From Pontibacterium granulatum (GTDB lineage: Bacteria; Pseudomonadota; Gammaproteobacteria; Pseudomonadales; Balneatricaceae), in NCBI RefSeq assembly GCF_029961155.1, contig NZ_JASBRH010000011.1, positions 1 through 64,000 of the forward strand: a stretch of 64,000 nucleotides of DNA. The letters run 5' to 3'. Of the stretch, positions 10,401-18,100 are shown piece by piece (within the stretch, counting starts at the first letter, position 1; each line of letters starts with the position of its first letter). A program made the position numbers and the translations under genes. Below the pieces are notes generated by a model. The model searched no databases. It saw only the letters and a list, made by a program, of their open reading frames with translations, and was not told the DNA's origin.

Positions 10401-10584
10401 CGATCTGAGTGGTTTGACCACTGAGGCAGGGGCTCAGGTAACAGGCCAGATTGTAGCCTCTGCTGTTGATAGCGCCAGCTTCGACTGGACCGATGTGATC
10501 AATCTGGATGAAGGCAACAGCTCGGTTGATGACAACGTGCTGAACTATCTCGATGATCTGAACAATTCCGGGGTTGTCGAGTGA
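1432..10584 (+). CDS. Giant repeat-rich surface adhesin with FrpC-type self-processing module, type I secretion substrate
   Basis: A 3050-aa, Asp-rich extracellular protein, probably an attachment or biofilm adhesin. Visible parts in order: a Sec-like hydrophobic stretch at residues 24-42 ending AQA|E; ten consecutive glycines at 272-281; a carboxypeptidase-regulatory/SdrD-like unit around 299-345; cadherin-like repeats; a self-processing module at 1017-1186; a Tandem-95 pair at about 1763-1950; VCBS repeats at about 1953-2370 and 2561-2763, separated by another Tandem-95 pair; a dystroglycan-like domain at about 2764-2863; and a short RTX-type segment (GGSGDD) with a C-terminal secretion-type end. 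It leads an operon whose next three genes encode the export machinery, the first overlapping it by 4 bases. A Sec-like N-terminus is unusual for a type I substrate; the segment may instead be part of a BapA/LapA-like retention region. No LapG-type TAAG/PAAG site was noticed. Confidence 0.88.
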   Translation: MDANRLPRGSVSRSRSIRQAHRGSALLLSLLAQGVLLESAQAESLSLTGTLDTSAGNVAGVTLKQAGKVIPTEVEVNGHNFKAVLADGAIVTGQPLVVEVVSDGGYSFSALYINPEIALLNNGTLNVSYITSLHNALVTEAQIAGVSFSDYEYANFSKFYQALSSEPQFSESITVAKSVVSSESSFEGSKDVTSILRSMSEPLNGIGLVQSYKAAHPELYGRTYQELVAEDAFNPAQLDLYQVSMASSSEVATSVGLGQVILAGLGVGAAVGGGGGGGGGGIIKIATAITDATSPASLISGAVVDDPVVGATVFWDVNNNQALDAGEIFTTTDENGQYQIAEAPTETAVLVALGGQVDTDGDGQGDLAFAGVYQLSQEIIERAGEAQINPITHIVSTAGEDLDQALEMIAGRYEIELDDLNDLLTTQPGGTDGDAALSAKLLSISQELGNNGQVENPTLSNAAPDLGAASLEKTVISGNTVSGTIPGAADVDGDGLKLVLTESLEHGSVVIDGLSYVYTPNAGFTGTETLTFKVTDGLAVSDNSVLIEVDVFKAPQILNLEAEQSSENQLDLVIELSPSVVGETQFVLVTVPENTYLNKGLAAAPGIYLLNSSDLSGLKLNVSDDADVSLSIGVEAYAAHGGVKSESITGQPLSVTMTPPVADTPELSLSNPDASGEGSPVDLSEAINAQLTDLDNSEQLTIEISGVPVGAYLTNGVRTSAVNEVGTYRVTSDDLEGLSFVPSEGQDGTFSLTVTATAVELSTNDTAEVSGTLTIVVDPVASAVSATFDDLVVDPGDTTSLELTSLANVGADDVVSVYLTGYPDGVSFSAGTLDAELGWQLTLDQLQTVTMSIPENIAASFTLSAQFIAEDGTAAAVTNTDIGVQVILPPQEPTVAVVPDEQDATVFTVTVTESGNTTQLYTYITGLPSDARVLYQNGDGEFVEAGSFDPNNVLYIFEGLQETSEDSGEWTQQYKIKTTAGGTLENLSFVAVARNEDSPESASGNVASTVEASVLSDPLVVDLDGDGFELTDVNTNSIQFDFDGEGTATKTGWVGADDGLLVKDLSGNGVIDNGREVFSDWFSGGANGDDSVPFTSASAALASLDENSDNVISGSELEGISVWQDLNQDGVSDAGELLTLADLNVQSIDLAMNAAGQEIGGNVVLRTGSLSLDGGTLNIADVALRHYLADPNVNAPEIALDSQTILGVEDTAVDLGLNVTASGLSFVTVSGVENGKLNVGFIETLNGESVYFIPASNGLSDLQFIPNENFSGNLDLEIMAFSSNLTTGELAVSAIIPVSLNIAPVADQPDLFVTNQILVDEDTQIDLAIDVSAVAPTAEETLSLSISGVPAGAVLKLDGVEQVLTDGAVTFSDPDHIAAINDGSLSLSTVEHYSGNFSLEVSAVSAVADTQAEASETINVVVKAVADTPVIDLDAISLPATLLAGETYDLPINASTPDSNESLIIEVTGLPQGIELSAGYTDGLSWYVSSAEATTLQFTVNQSAQAGSITVNAYSFDGYTSVASASANIDLPETIQLEAQTPTVPGFSALKLVAGQETSLDLSGIVLNNDDGGSETLTVLLSGLPEGATLSAGQSVGAGTYLLNADQLGVLTLTLPDELIAQDYSLSFKAFATENNGDVATAEQMTVLTVLPTPVLKLKPVTGTEDEPVELTVTLQYHSDMEVETLQLSGLADGVQLKAGETTLTAESGVYTLTPEQLATLVVVPPTDSADDFSFTVEAEISLDGETVAQLSRTSGIYVVAVNDAPQVNNETALTNEDTEISLSDLLANDFDVENDALWLKSASAQHGEVVLSDDGQTLIYRPDSNYHGEDSITYVVTDGRANTSGQVQMTVTSVNDVPVAQPDQFTVAEDGQLDFEALQLLGNDQDIENDILEISSFTQPSNGTLTRYDNGSFSYVPVANFNGIDSFTYVVSDGEDEGAPVTVTINVTPVNDASVVSGELSGVVAEGNIDDAPVSAKGTLSISDVDQQDNPVFPNTQLTGTYGVLTLADGLWEYVLDQDLVQHLDAGDEVTDALMLTASDGTPATITIAITGSDDDPKLLGEFSADVAEGDLSDQPLTATGTLDIQDVDGDDTPAFSDVALEGNYGVFELTGIDWTYTLNQSNVQGLDAGDQVQDIFTLTASDGTAQQVTLNITGTDDLAVISGDITGAVTEGDLDSEDGYASGSLMIIDVDGDDTPMMAIEAGAEIAGIYGSLMVNNLGDWLYALDQEAVQDLDAGDQVDDVITVVATDGTEQQITIQISGTDDASVVTGSLTGGVTEGDEGDAPVTASGSIAISDVDADDTPVFEDTEVVGTYGNLVLEAGTWIYTLDQSAVQFLHQDQTADDTVTLTATDGTEQVIRISVTGTGDNPVALDDEVATSEGREVTILPSELVANDSDAEGAVTFNGIATEPVNGILESTEAGLVYTPTGDFNGTDSFTYTVVDDRGNEATATVTITVHEQNDAPVTQDDALTTNEDEALTFTAANLLDNDSDVDLDTLTIKSVTQPANGTLVLNIDGTYTYTPAENFNGADSFTYVAFDGKDGETEGTVNITVTAVDDAPVVTGDFSGVLVEGNEGEPAVTATGVLGISDVDEGNNPTFEDQSVTGSYGSLELVSGAWTYSLDQSAVQSLNQGQVVSDQLLIVASDGTEQQITLSITGTDDASVIDAQSVGFVTEDDSVTATGGLSISDPDEADNPTFTDSTQAGIYGTLAIAGGVWTYTLDQASAQELNSQSEVVETFTVTATDGNSFDITIDVAGVDDAPEMAGAAPDDIVLQQAEALDFMLPEDLFADVDSDFDLSAEVVVDGLAIALPQWLTFDALTGAFSVAEGAAEVGDYIVRVSATDVLDGDLAPAVVEFNLQVPASELPMGVAIAQGSNASLIGDEGDNTVYVASAGNSISGGSGDDLVVLTASDSSVLDPDDVIHGGSGADVLAVAGVGSNALNIDAVILDFNKTEGDSIDLSQLRTADGSLLSMGDLNIASVTEGFMIDLSGLTTEAGAQVTGQIVASAVDSASFDWTDVINLDEGNSSVDDNVLNYLDDLNNSGVVE
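2245..2274 (+). repeat. GGY-codon tract encoding ten glycines
   Basis: Ten consecutive GGT/GGC codons encode Gly272-Gly281 of the adhesin, after a hydrophobic segment. Poly-Gly linkers of this kind follow the N-terminal prefix region of BapA-like adhesins. Being trinucleotide-based, slippage would change hinge length without shifting the frame. Confidence 0.8.
4480..4990 (+). other. FrpC-type self-processing module coding segment
   Basis: Encodes residues 1017-1186 of the adhesin. It starts with Asp1017-Pro1018 followed by LVVDLDGDGFEL, continues with GWVGADDGLLVKDLSGNG, then LDENSDNVISG, and ends with VWQDLNQDGVSDAGEL and SIDLAMNAAG. The order matches, from memory, the self-processing module of Neisseria FrpC, in which calcium triggers cleavage of the Asp-Pro bond and the new C-terminal Asp can form an isopeptide bond to a lysine. 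Several DxDxDG-like calcium loops are visible. Confidence 0.82.
7288..9720 (+). repeat. Six VCBS repeats (4 + 2) split by a Tandem-95 pair
   Basis: Six units of about 103 residues each carry the VCBS pattern: EGD, then SDVD, GTYG.L, W.Y.LD, and a closing ATDGT plus ITGTDD. Approximate starts are 7288, 7600, 7910, 8230, 9111 and 9420. The stretch 8541-9110 instead encodes two Tandem-95/cadherin-like units (YTP..NFNGTDSFTY). DNA copies are diverged, so recent expansion is not evident. Confidence 0.85.
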
Positions 10585-11837
10585 TCTGTCTGAATCGATA
10601 TCTGCGTTACGGGCTGCTTTGGGGCGGCCTGAGCGCAGCCGCTGTTCCTCACGCGAGTGCCGGTGTGGTTGATCTGCATGAGGGTGCGCAGATCGAGGAT
10701 GCAGCCTTTGAGCAATTTGTCCAGGCGAAGGTCCAGCACAGTGTTGCGTTTCAGGCGTTACCCAACCGTCTTCATAGCACTGCTGTTCAGGTCGAGATTG
10801 AAGATACCTACGATGATCTGAGCATTCAGGGTGGCGTCAAGCATCGCCCGGCCGGACATGCAGATGAGGACTACAGCGACCTGAGTGCTTATGTCACAGC
10901 CACATTGCCTTTGTATGACTGGGGGCGGGTGGAGCATCGTGTCGAAGTGGCTAAGCAGGAACATCACGCGCAGGTTCGAGACAACGAAGCGTCTGTTGTG
11001 GAAATCAGCGAACAGGTCATAGCAGACTATTTCGAGTACCTCCGTTTGCAGAAAGAGCTGGAGCTGATGCAGCTGCGTCTCACAAGCTTGACCGATCATG
11101 AACAGGATCTGCAACGGAAATACCGTAGTGGTGCAGGGGCTCGTCTGGAACTGGACTATATCCAGTCAGAGATCAAGGCCAACGAGCTGGAGCAGCGCGC
11201 GGTACAGCTTGAATTGTCGCGTGTTGCATCTGACTTTCAGCAGCAGTACGGCGAACTTCCGGACGTTACTACGTTGCCACAGTTTGCTGCTGCGCCTGAG
11301 CGTGTGGCTGCGGGCCTGGAAGATTCTAGTGCCAATGTGCTAGCTGAAAAGCAGCGCCTTGCTGCGTCACAGGCCCTGCTTGAAAGCCAGCGAAGCGAGC
11401 GCTGGCCAGCACTCGATTTCAAGGTGTCCTATCAGGAAGACAACCGCGAATACGAACTCTTTACCACGCTGGAATTGAGTTACAACGCCTATCAGGGTGG
11501 GCGCAAGCAACTGATCGTCAAAGAACAGCAGTATGCGGTGACCGAACAGATGTACAACCTGCAGCTTGCCCGTGAAGAGACGCGTCGCAAGTTGCAAAAA
11601 ACCATCACCAGCTGGCATACCGCCCAGCAGCAATCCGAACTCTATGCGGAACTGGCTGAAGCTAAATGGCAGGCTGCTGCTCTGGCGCGTACTCAGCTGA
11701 CATATTCCCGAGGTCGTCTGCGGGATATCTATGACTACGAAAAAGTTGCGTCTGATTATGAACTGAAAGCGTTGCAGGCAACGCTGGATCTGTTGGCCGC
11801 CCGATACCAATTTAAGTTGTTAAGTAATGAGCAGTAA
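10581..11837 (+). CDS. TolC-family outer-membrane channel of type I secretion
   Basis: Outer-membrane exit duct for the type I exporter encoded next. The 418-aa protein starts with a cleavable signal peptide (hydrophobic stretch, then PHASA|G near residue 28) and has the long amphipathic helices of TolC/LapE-like efflux proteins. Examples are the ELELMQLRL region and YRSGAGARLELDYIQSEI; the C-terminal LTYSRGRLRDIYDYEKV has the usual family spacing. GTG was chosen as start because it overlaps the adhesin TGA (GTGA), giving translational coupling. The C-terminus overlaps the ABC exporter start by 11 bases. Together with the ABC and HlyD genes it makes a complete tripartite exporter. Confidence 0.88.
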   Translation: MICLNRYLRYGLLWGGLSAAAVPHASAGVVDLHEGAQIEDAAFEQFVQAKVQHSVAFQALPNRLHSTAVQVEIEDTYDDLSIQGGVKHRPAGHADEDYSDLSAYVTATLPLYDWGRVEHRVEVAKQEHHAQVRDNEASVVEISEQVIADYFEYLRLQKELELMQLRLTSLTDHEQDLQRKYRSGAGARLELDYIQSEIKANELEQRAVQLELSRVASDFQQQYGELPDVTTLPQFAAAPERVAAGLEDSSANVLAEKQRLAASQALLESQRSERWPALDFKVSYQEDNREYELFTTLELSYNAYQGGRKQLIVKEQQYAVTEQMYNLQLAREETRRKLQKTITSWHTAQQQSELYAELAEAKWQAAALARTQLTYSRGRLRDIYDYEKVASDYELKALQATLDLLAARYQFKLLSNEQ

Positions 11838-13911
11838 CAAACAGCCGCAAAACGAAACGCTGATTCTGCTGGATGGCCTTGAAGAGGCGGTCCGCAAGCT
11901 AGCGTCTTTCTTTGAACTGAGTGAAGCCAACTTCTTCGAGCTGTTGCGCCCCGATGCGGACCAGCCAGTCACCGATGTGTTATTGGAGGAGGTGTTGCGC
12001 AAACACTTCCTGCTGGATGCCTGTGGCGAGCCGTTTAGTGGCGAGGTGTTTGTTGCCGTCAGTAAAGATGGCCATCTACAGTTTGTCGATTGGCAGGATG
12101 CTGAGCAGGAACAGGCTGAGGCGTTGCATGGTGGATTCCGTGTTTGCTTCCGGCTCACCAAGCGCAATATTCGCCACGGTGATGGCGCTATTAAAAGCAC
12201 GCTTTCAAATCACTGGTTCTGGGGGGCATTGCTCGATAATCGACTCGCTTACAGTCAGGTCATTATCGCAGCAGTTTTCATCAACCTGTTCGCTCTGGCG
12301 TCATCGGTGTTCGTGATGACCGTTTACGATCGAGTGATTCCTAACAATGCAACGGATTCATTACTGGCACTGACGCTTGGTGTGGGGATCGTCATCCTAT
12401 TCGACTTTATCCTCAAAACCCTGCGGGCGGTGTTTATCGACCAAGCCGGCGCCCGCATCGATAAACGAATAGCCTCTGATATGTTCGACAATCTGGTTGC
12501 CGGGCGTTTCCAGACCGGTCGTATGTCCACCGGGGCTTTCTCCAATACGTTGCGGGAGTTTGAGGGGCTGAAGGATATGTTCGCATCGGCCACAGTCGCT
12601 GCCGTGGTGGATCTGCCTTTTATCCTTTTGTTTATGTGCGTGGTGTATGCCATAGGGGGCGATATCGTATTGGTGCCTGCTGTATTGGTGCCGTTGGTGC
12701 TGTTGGTGGGGATTGGGTTGCAGCCACTGTTGGCGCGCCACTCCAAAGATTCCTACAAGGATGGTCAGAGCAAGCAATCTGTATTAGTGGAGACAGTCTC
12801 TGGCCTGGAAACCGTACGTACGTTGCCCGCAACCTCTTTTCTTAAGAGGCGCTGGGTTGAGAGCGTAGAGCATCACTCGCAGACCAACCTTAAGTCCCGC
12901 TCACTGACGCAATTTGCCAGCCATGTGACTGGATCTTCACAACAGATCATGCAGGTCGCTCTGGTGTTCTACGGCGTCTTTCTGATTGCTGAGGCTGAGC
13001 TGTCCATGGGGGCCTTGGTGGCCTGTGTGATTATTTCGGGTCGTATTGTGGCGCCGTTGGCGCAGCTTTCCAATTTGATGACCCGAATCCACTATTCCAT
13101 CACCTCGTATCGTGGGCTGAATGATCTGTTTAAGCAGCGCCATGCGATCAACCACGAGGTCAGCCTGACCCGTGAATCCCTTAAAGGCCGGATCGAGTTT
13201 CGAAATGTAGGTTTCCGTTACGACGAAAACAGCGACTACGTGGTGAAGGATCTGTCATTTGTGATCCGTCCGGGAGAACACGTGGCATTGCTTGGCCGTA
13301 TCGGATCAGGCAAATCCACAGTCCTGAAGATGATGTTGGGTCTACTTGAGCCCACTGAAGGACAAATTCTGATTGACGATACCGACATACGGCAACTGCA
13401 TAAGCTGGATCTGGCCGAACGTATCGGCACCGTGCTTCAGGAATCGTTCCTGTTCAGTGGCACTATCCGCCAGAACATCGCTGTAGGGGCACGTCAGGCC
13501 AGTGATGAACAAGTATTAATGGCAGCGCAAGTATCGGGTGCACATAACTTCATCGGCAAAATGCCGCAGGGGTATGACAGTGTGCTGGCAGAGAAAGGAA
13601 GCAGTCTTTCTGGCGGCCAACGTCAGGCTATTGCATTGGCGCGGGCGATGGTAAGTCATCCCTCAATGCTAATGCTGGATGAGCCAACCAGCTCGATGGA
13701 CATGACAACAGAGCTGCAGATTCTGCGCAACCTGAAGCAGTACAGCGAAGGGCGCACTGTTGTAGTGACAACACACCGATCCAGCGTGCTAGCCGTAGTT
13801 GATCGTGTTCTGGTGCTGGATGAAGGGCGCTTGGTTGGTGATGGACCGAAGGATCAGGTAATGAAAGCGGCAACCAGTCGTCAGGAGGAGGCTGCCCATG
13901 CTCCTGCGTAA
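11827..13911 (+). CDS. Type I secretion ABC exporter, LssB/LapB-type permease-ATPase
   Basis: Inner-membrane ATPase that drives export of the flanking giant proteins. The 694-aa protein has an N-terminal C39-peptidase-like domain (about 1-130) with no convincing catalytic Cys, as in exporters of non-cleaved RTX adhesins. A membrane domain follows from about 150 to 440. The nucleotide-binding domain has Walker A GRIGSGKST (about 491-499), signature LSGGQRQ (about 594), Walker B with DEP at about 618, and the switch His in TTHR near 650. It overlaps the TolC-like gene upstream and the HlyD-like gene downstream, so the three are almost certainly co-translated. Confidence 0.92.
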   Translation: MSSNKQPQNETLILLDGLEEAVRKLASFFELSEANFFELLRPDADQPVTDVLLEEVLRKHFLLDACGEPFSGEVFVAVSKDGHLQFVDWQDAEQEQAEALHGGFRVCFRLTKRNIRHGDGAIKSTLSNHWFWGALLDNRLAYSQVIIAAVFINLFALASSVFVMTVYDRVIPNNATDSLLALTLGVGIVILFDFILKTLRAVFIDQAGARIDKRIASDMFDNLVAGRFQTGRMSTGAFSNTLREFEGLKDMFASATVAAVVDLPFILLFMCVVYAIGGDIVLVPAVLVPLVLLVGIGLQPLLARHSKDSYKDGQSKQSVLVETVSGLETVRTLPATSFLKRRWVESVEHHSQTNLKSRSLTQFASHVTGSSQQIMQVALVFYGVFLIAEAELSMGALVACVIISGRIVAPLAQLSNLMTRIHYSITSYRGLNDLFKQRHAINHEVSLTRESLKGRIEFRNVGFRYDENSDYVVKDLSFVIRPGEHVALLGRIGSGKSTVLKMMLGLLEPTEGQILIDDTDIRQLHKLDLAERIGTVLQESFLFSGTIRQNIAVGARQASDEQVLMAAQVSGAHNFIGKMPQGYDSVLAEKGSSLSGGQRQAIALARAMVSHPSMLMLDEPTSSMDMTTELQILRNLKQYSEGRTVVVTTHRSSVLAVVDRVLVLDEGRLVGDGPKDQVMKAATSRQEEAAHAPA

Positions 13912-15169
13912 TCAGACGCTGAACTATGCGATCTTCTACAGCATCGTCATCTTTATGACCGCGATGATCACTTGGGCTGCGATCGTTGAGATCGACGAGG
14001 TCACCCGCGGAGATGGCAAAGTCATTCCGTCTACCAAGATCAAAACCGTCCAGAGCTACGACGGTGGCATCCTGAAGGAGCTACACGTCAAGCTGGGCGA
14101 CCATGTATCTGAAGGTCAGCTACTGGCGTTGATTGATGACGTGGACAGTCGTTCGGAATACCGCAAAACCGATGACGAGCGACTTGCTTTAACAGCGTCT
14201 CGTGTGCGCTTGGAAGCCGAGTCCAGAGAACAATCCCTGGATTTTAATGTCGCTGAATTTTCTGAAATTCCAGAGACATTGGTAGCACGGGAAGCGCAAC
14301 TGTTTAACGGCCGCAAGCAAGCATTGGAAGGGCGCCTGCGTCAGTTGAGCAGTCAGCTAGAGCAGCGACGACAGGATCTGGCTTCTTTCCGTGCAGAACT
14401 GAAAAAGTTGCAGCAGGTGCTAAAGCTTTCCCGTCGAGAACTCAAAATCATGCGTCCGCTGGTGGCACAGGGGATTGAACCAGAGCTGGAGCTGATTCGC
14501 CTGGAGCAGGAGGTGATCCGTACCCAGGGGGATAGTGATAAAGCGAGTTTGAACATCAGTAAAACCCAGGATGCGATCCGCGAAACCGAAGAGCAGATCC
14601 AGAGTGAACACCAGAACTACCGGGTCAAAGCGCTGGAAGAGCTAAATGATGTAAATACCCAGCTGGCAAGGCTGGAAAACAGCCTGCCGTCATTGTCCGA
14701 AAAGCTTAGACGAACCGAAATTCGCTCGCCGATCAACGGTGTAGTGAACCAGGTACTGATCAGCACCATCGGTGGCGTAATCGAACGCGCCAAACCCATT
14801 TTCGAAATTGTTCCACTGGAAGACAAGCTGGTGGTTGAGGCCAAGGTATTGCCGAAAGACATCGCCTTCGTGGCGCCGAATCAACCGGCGCGGGTCAAAA
14901 TTACCGCTTACGATTTTTCACGCTTTGGCGCCATAGATGGCCGCGTTGTGACGATGAGTCCTGATGCGCTCACTGAGCAGGATGGCACCACCTACTACGT
15001 CGCGCGGGTTGAAACCTCGCGTTCTACATTGGACGCCTATGGCGAAAGCTACCCGATCATGCCGGGTATGCAGGCCCAGGTGGATTTTATTACCGGACGC
15101 AGAACCGTACTGGAATACATCCTGAAGCCGGTTCTGAAGATTAAGGAAAATGCGTTCAGTGAGCGCTGA
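13898..15169 (+). CDS. HlyD-family periplasmic adaptor of type I secretion
   Basis: Membrane-fusion protein that joins the ABC exporter to the TolC-like channel. The 423-aa protein has a short cytoplasmic N-terminus and one transmembrane segment at about 10-30. The lipoyl/barrel-sandwich half-motifs are VQSYDGGILKELHVKLGDHV and, after the coiled coil, IRSPINGVVNQV. A long coiled coil lies between them and a beta-barrel C-terminus follows. This is the LapC/HlyD layout. The start ATG overlaps the exporter gene by 14 bases and is preceded by a strong AGGAGGAGG ribosome-binding site. A short gap follows before the second giant substrate. Confidence 0.92.
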   Translation: MLLRNQTLNYAIFYSIVIFMTAMITWAAIVEIDEVTRGDGKVIPSTKIKTVQSYDGGILKELHVKLGDHVSEGQLLALIDDVDSRSEYRKTDDERLALTASRVRLEAESREQSLDFNVAEFSEIPETLVAREAQLFNGRKQALEGRLRQLSSQLEQRRQDLASFRAELKKLQQVLKLSRRELKIMRPLVAQGIEPELELIRLEQEVIRTQGDSDKASLNISKTQDAIRETEEQIQSEHQNYRVKALEELNDVNTQLARLENSLPSLSEKLRRTEIRSPINGVVNQVLISTIGGVIERAKPIFEIVPLEDKLVVEAKVLPKDIAFVAPNQPARVKITAYDFSRFGAIDGRVVTMSPDALTEQDGTTYYVARVETSRSTLDAYGESYPIMPGMQAQVDFITGRRTVLEYILKPVLKIKENAFSER

Positions 15170-15193
15170 TTCTTCAGGTTTAGAGGGAATACT

Positions 15194-18100
15194 ATGAGCT
15201 TTATCTACGACGTTTATTCAATGGATCAGGAAGATCGTTATTCGGTTGATCTGTCAAACCAGCTCTCAGAAGCGGTACTTACTTTTGATGTAACCCGCAC
15301 CGATAAGGTTTCTTTTGATCGGGAAGGAAATACATTGGTTCTTGTACAGGCCGAAGTTTACAGCCCTGAGTACGTAAACGATGAACTACTAGTCGTCGTA
15401 GATAGCGATAAAAATGCGGTTGATATGATTCACTTACCGCAAAATGGAAACCTTGAATATCTTAATACGGCCGCCACTGGAAAGGCGTTTTTCCTGAATA
15501 CTGATTCAGGTGAAGTTGTTTCTTTGGACTACAGTGCCACGGGATTTGAATCGAGCTTTGAGGTTGTTCTTACCCAAGCTGAGCTGAATAGTCTAACTCC
15601 AACCATCTCTGGTGCTGAGGACACATTCCCAACCTACATCGGTGCGACAGCAGATGGAACTGGGTATTTGATTGCTTTTGCGGCGGAGGCTTCGGGACAT
15701 ACTCTGGATACGGTTTCTGTAATTGAACTCAGCAGTGATGGTTCAACTCGCTCAGTGATGTTCAATCCGGGTGGAGAGCTGACGGAAGGTATCTATCAGG
15801 ATGCAGATGGTAATACTTTCGCACGCATTACTGGGGAAATTAATAGTGGTTGGATCGTAGACGAATCCTATCAACTGAACTTTATGGATGAATCTGCGGC
15901 GGAAATATACCCATCTGCGTATTGGGAGGCGCGCTGGGATCATCTTGCTCCAGATTCTATAGCGACACTCCAGTTGCCAGATGGATCGATCCAAGTAATC
16001 GATTACCGTGCTGCTGTTGACGGCTATGAAACGGAAGTTTTGAACGTAATCTATAATGCCGAAGATGGTTCGGCCCTGATTATTCTGGATCATTTTTCAG
16101 ATGTAGATATTGATCCGATAGGTTACGAAACATGGCACTTATTCTCCGCTGATGGTGCTGGTGGTTATATCGAGCAGGTTATCAGCCGTCAGGGGCAACC
16201 CCTGCTCCGTTCTGTCGATTTCGGAGCTGAGGGTAGCGCAGGAGGGTCTAGTTTCTATTTACAAGATCTATCCGGTGAGGGTGTTTCGGTATTTGAATAT
16301 AGCTTTACCAAGGATGGAGTAGTTGCAGACGACTCAGCTACAGAGTTGTTCTCGATAACTCCGAATGAGTTATATCCTAATCCTCCGGAAGGCTTTATCA
16401 CCGGCATTGAGTCGATGTCTTTGATAGATGGAAATTGGGCCATTGCTACGTTTGCATTTAACCCGTCTACAGATGAGGATGCCGCTACAAATTATGTGAA
16501 TGTTGTTGATGGAGATACTGGTCAAGCTGGTGTGCCTGTTTCAATTGCAGGGGAAATCAACCAGTTAATGGTATCGCCATTCAATCCAGATCAGATAGTG
16601 TATCTGGAAATCTCTGATCAGTATGAATTGACACAATGGAACATCGCCACAGGTGAAGTTCGTGAAGTATCTTGGGAATTTAGAGATATTCTTTTTGGTG
16701 GTGTCGAGGATTCGTTAAACGTTAACTTTGGTGGGCAAGAGTACGACCTCTCATCATTGGGAGCGTTCTCTTATTCTACGCTTGAATGGGGTAATGATGG
16801 ATCTCGCTTAATTCTGCTGGACAAAGTGCCGTCGGTTGATGAAGAGCTTGCATCTAACTTTAGTCAATCGCTAATACTGCTCGACAGCAGCGGACAAGCT
16901 GTCGCCTGGCCATCAGGTGAGATGCAGCTTGAGTTCTATGGATATGTGCATGACGCGCAGATCATGGAGGAACTTTACTGGGTTACGTCCAACACTGAGG
17001 GTACCGTAGATTTCTGGAAGGCAGAGGTTGTTGATGGGGCTCTCGCGAATTTGGATGTGGCGCTAGCAGGTGTAGATATTGAGCCTCAGCAACATTTCGC
17101 AATAGAGCAGATATCTGATACGCGCGTGATTCTGAGTGCCCGTGGACCACAGGATGAGTGGGGGCAGGTTCGGGAAACCTGGTTGATTAACCTGGACACG
17201 GCAGAGGTTTTGGATCATTCCTTCGCGGAAGACACAATGGATGGTGGTTTTATAGTCCAGGATCCATCGAATCCAGATCACTGGTTTATCCAGGATTGGG
17301 ATAGGACGCCTGCACTGGAAAATCAAAATAGTTTGGCAGAGCTGCTGGGTGAGGAAGACCTATTGGATTTCAGTGGGATTCCCGCTGAGTACGGCACGCC
17401 TGACTGGATTCGGGTTCAATATACCTCGGATGGAATGGTGGCTTCGGTTCAACTGCCTGAAGCCGGGAAAACGGCCGTTGTGGTCATGGGATCTAATGAT
17501 ACATTAGTGGGAACTTCAGTCTTTGATACGCCTCCAGGTGGCGATGTCGAAGGCTTCCTGGCGTTTGACGGCTATCTCTACGCGTTCCACGGTGGGGCAC
17601 CTGAAGATATATCCGCATACCGTATTGATGCTGAGGCTTTTACTCTCAATCCCTTGCAGGCTTGGGAGCCTATCGATGCCAATGAAGCGTTAGAGCAATA
17701 TTACAATACTCACTACTATCGGCAAATCGATTATCCAAACGGCAGCCGCTTGGAGATTGAAGGTTCACTCGAAGGTTACTTTGTTAGTGCTTATGACTCC
17801 GAAACAGGCTCTTACACTGAAACAGAGCTGGATCTTGGTGGTGTATTCTGGAATGTGGATGGACGGTTTGAGCCAGGCTCATTCCTGTTACGCCACTGGG
17901 AAGAAAACGTAGATGGCGATATTGTATCCGGCGTTAAACAGGTTGCCTTCAATTCTGATACACAATCCTTCCAGGTTACCGATCTGTTAACCGGTTTTGT
18001 CTGGAGCACGGTCACCGATCAGTTGCCAGCCACTACAGATACGAATGAACCCCTGATCTACTCGTTAAGGCCGGTCGAAGTTGGTGATGACGGTAGCGTC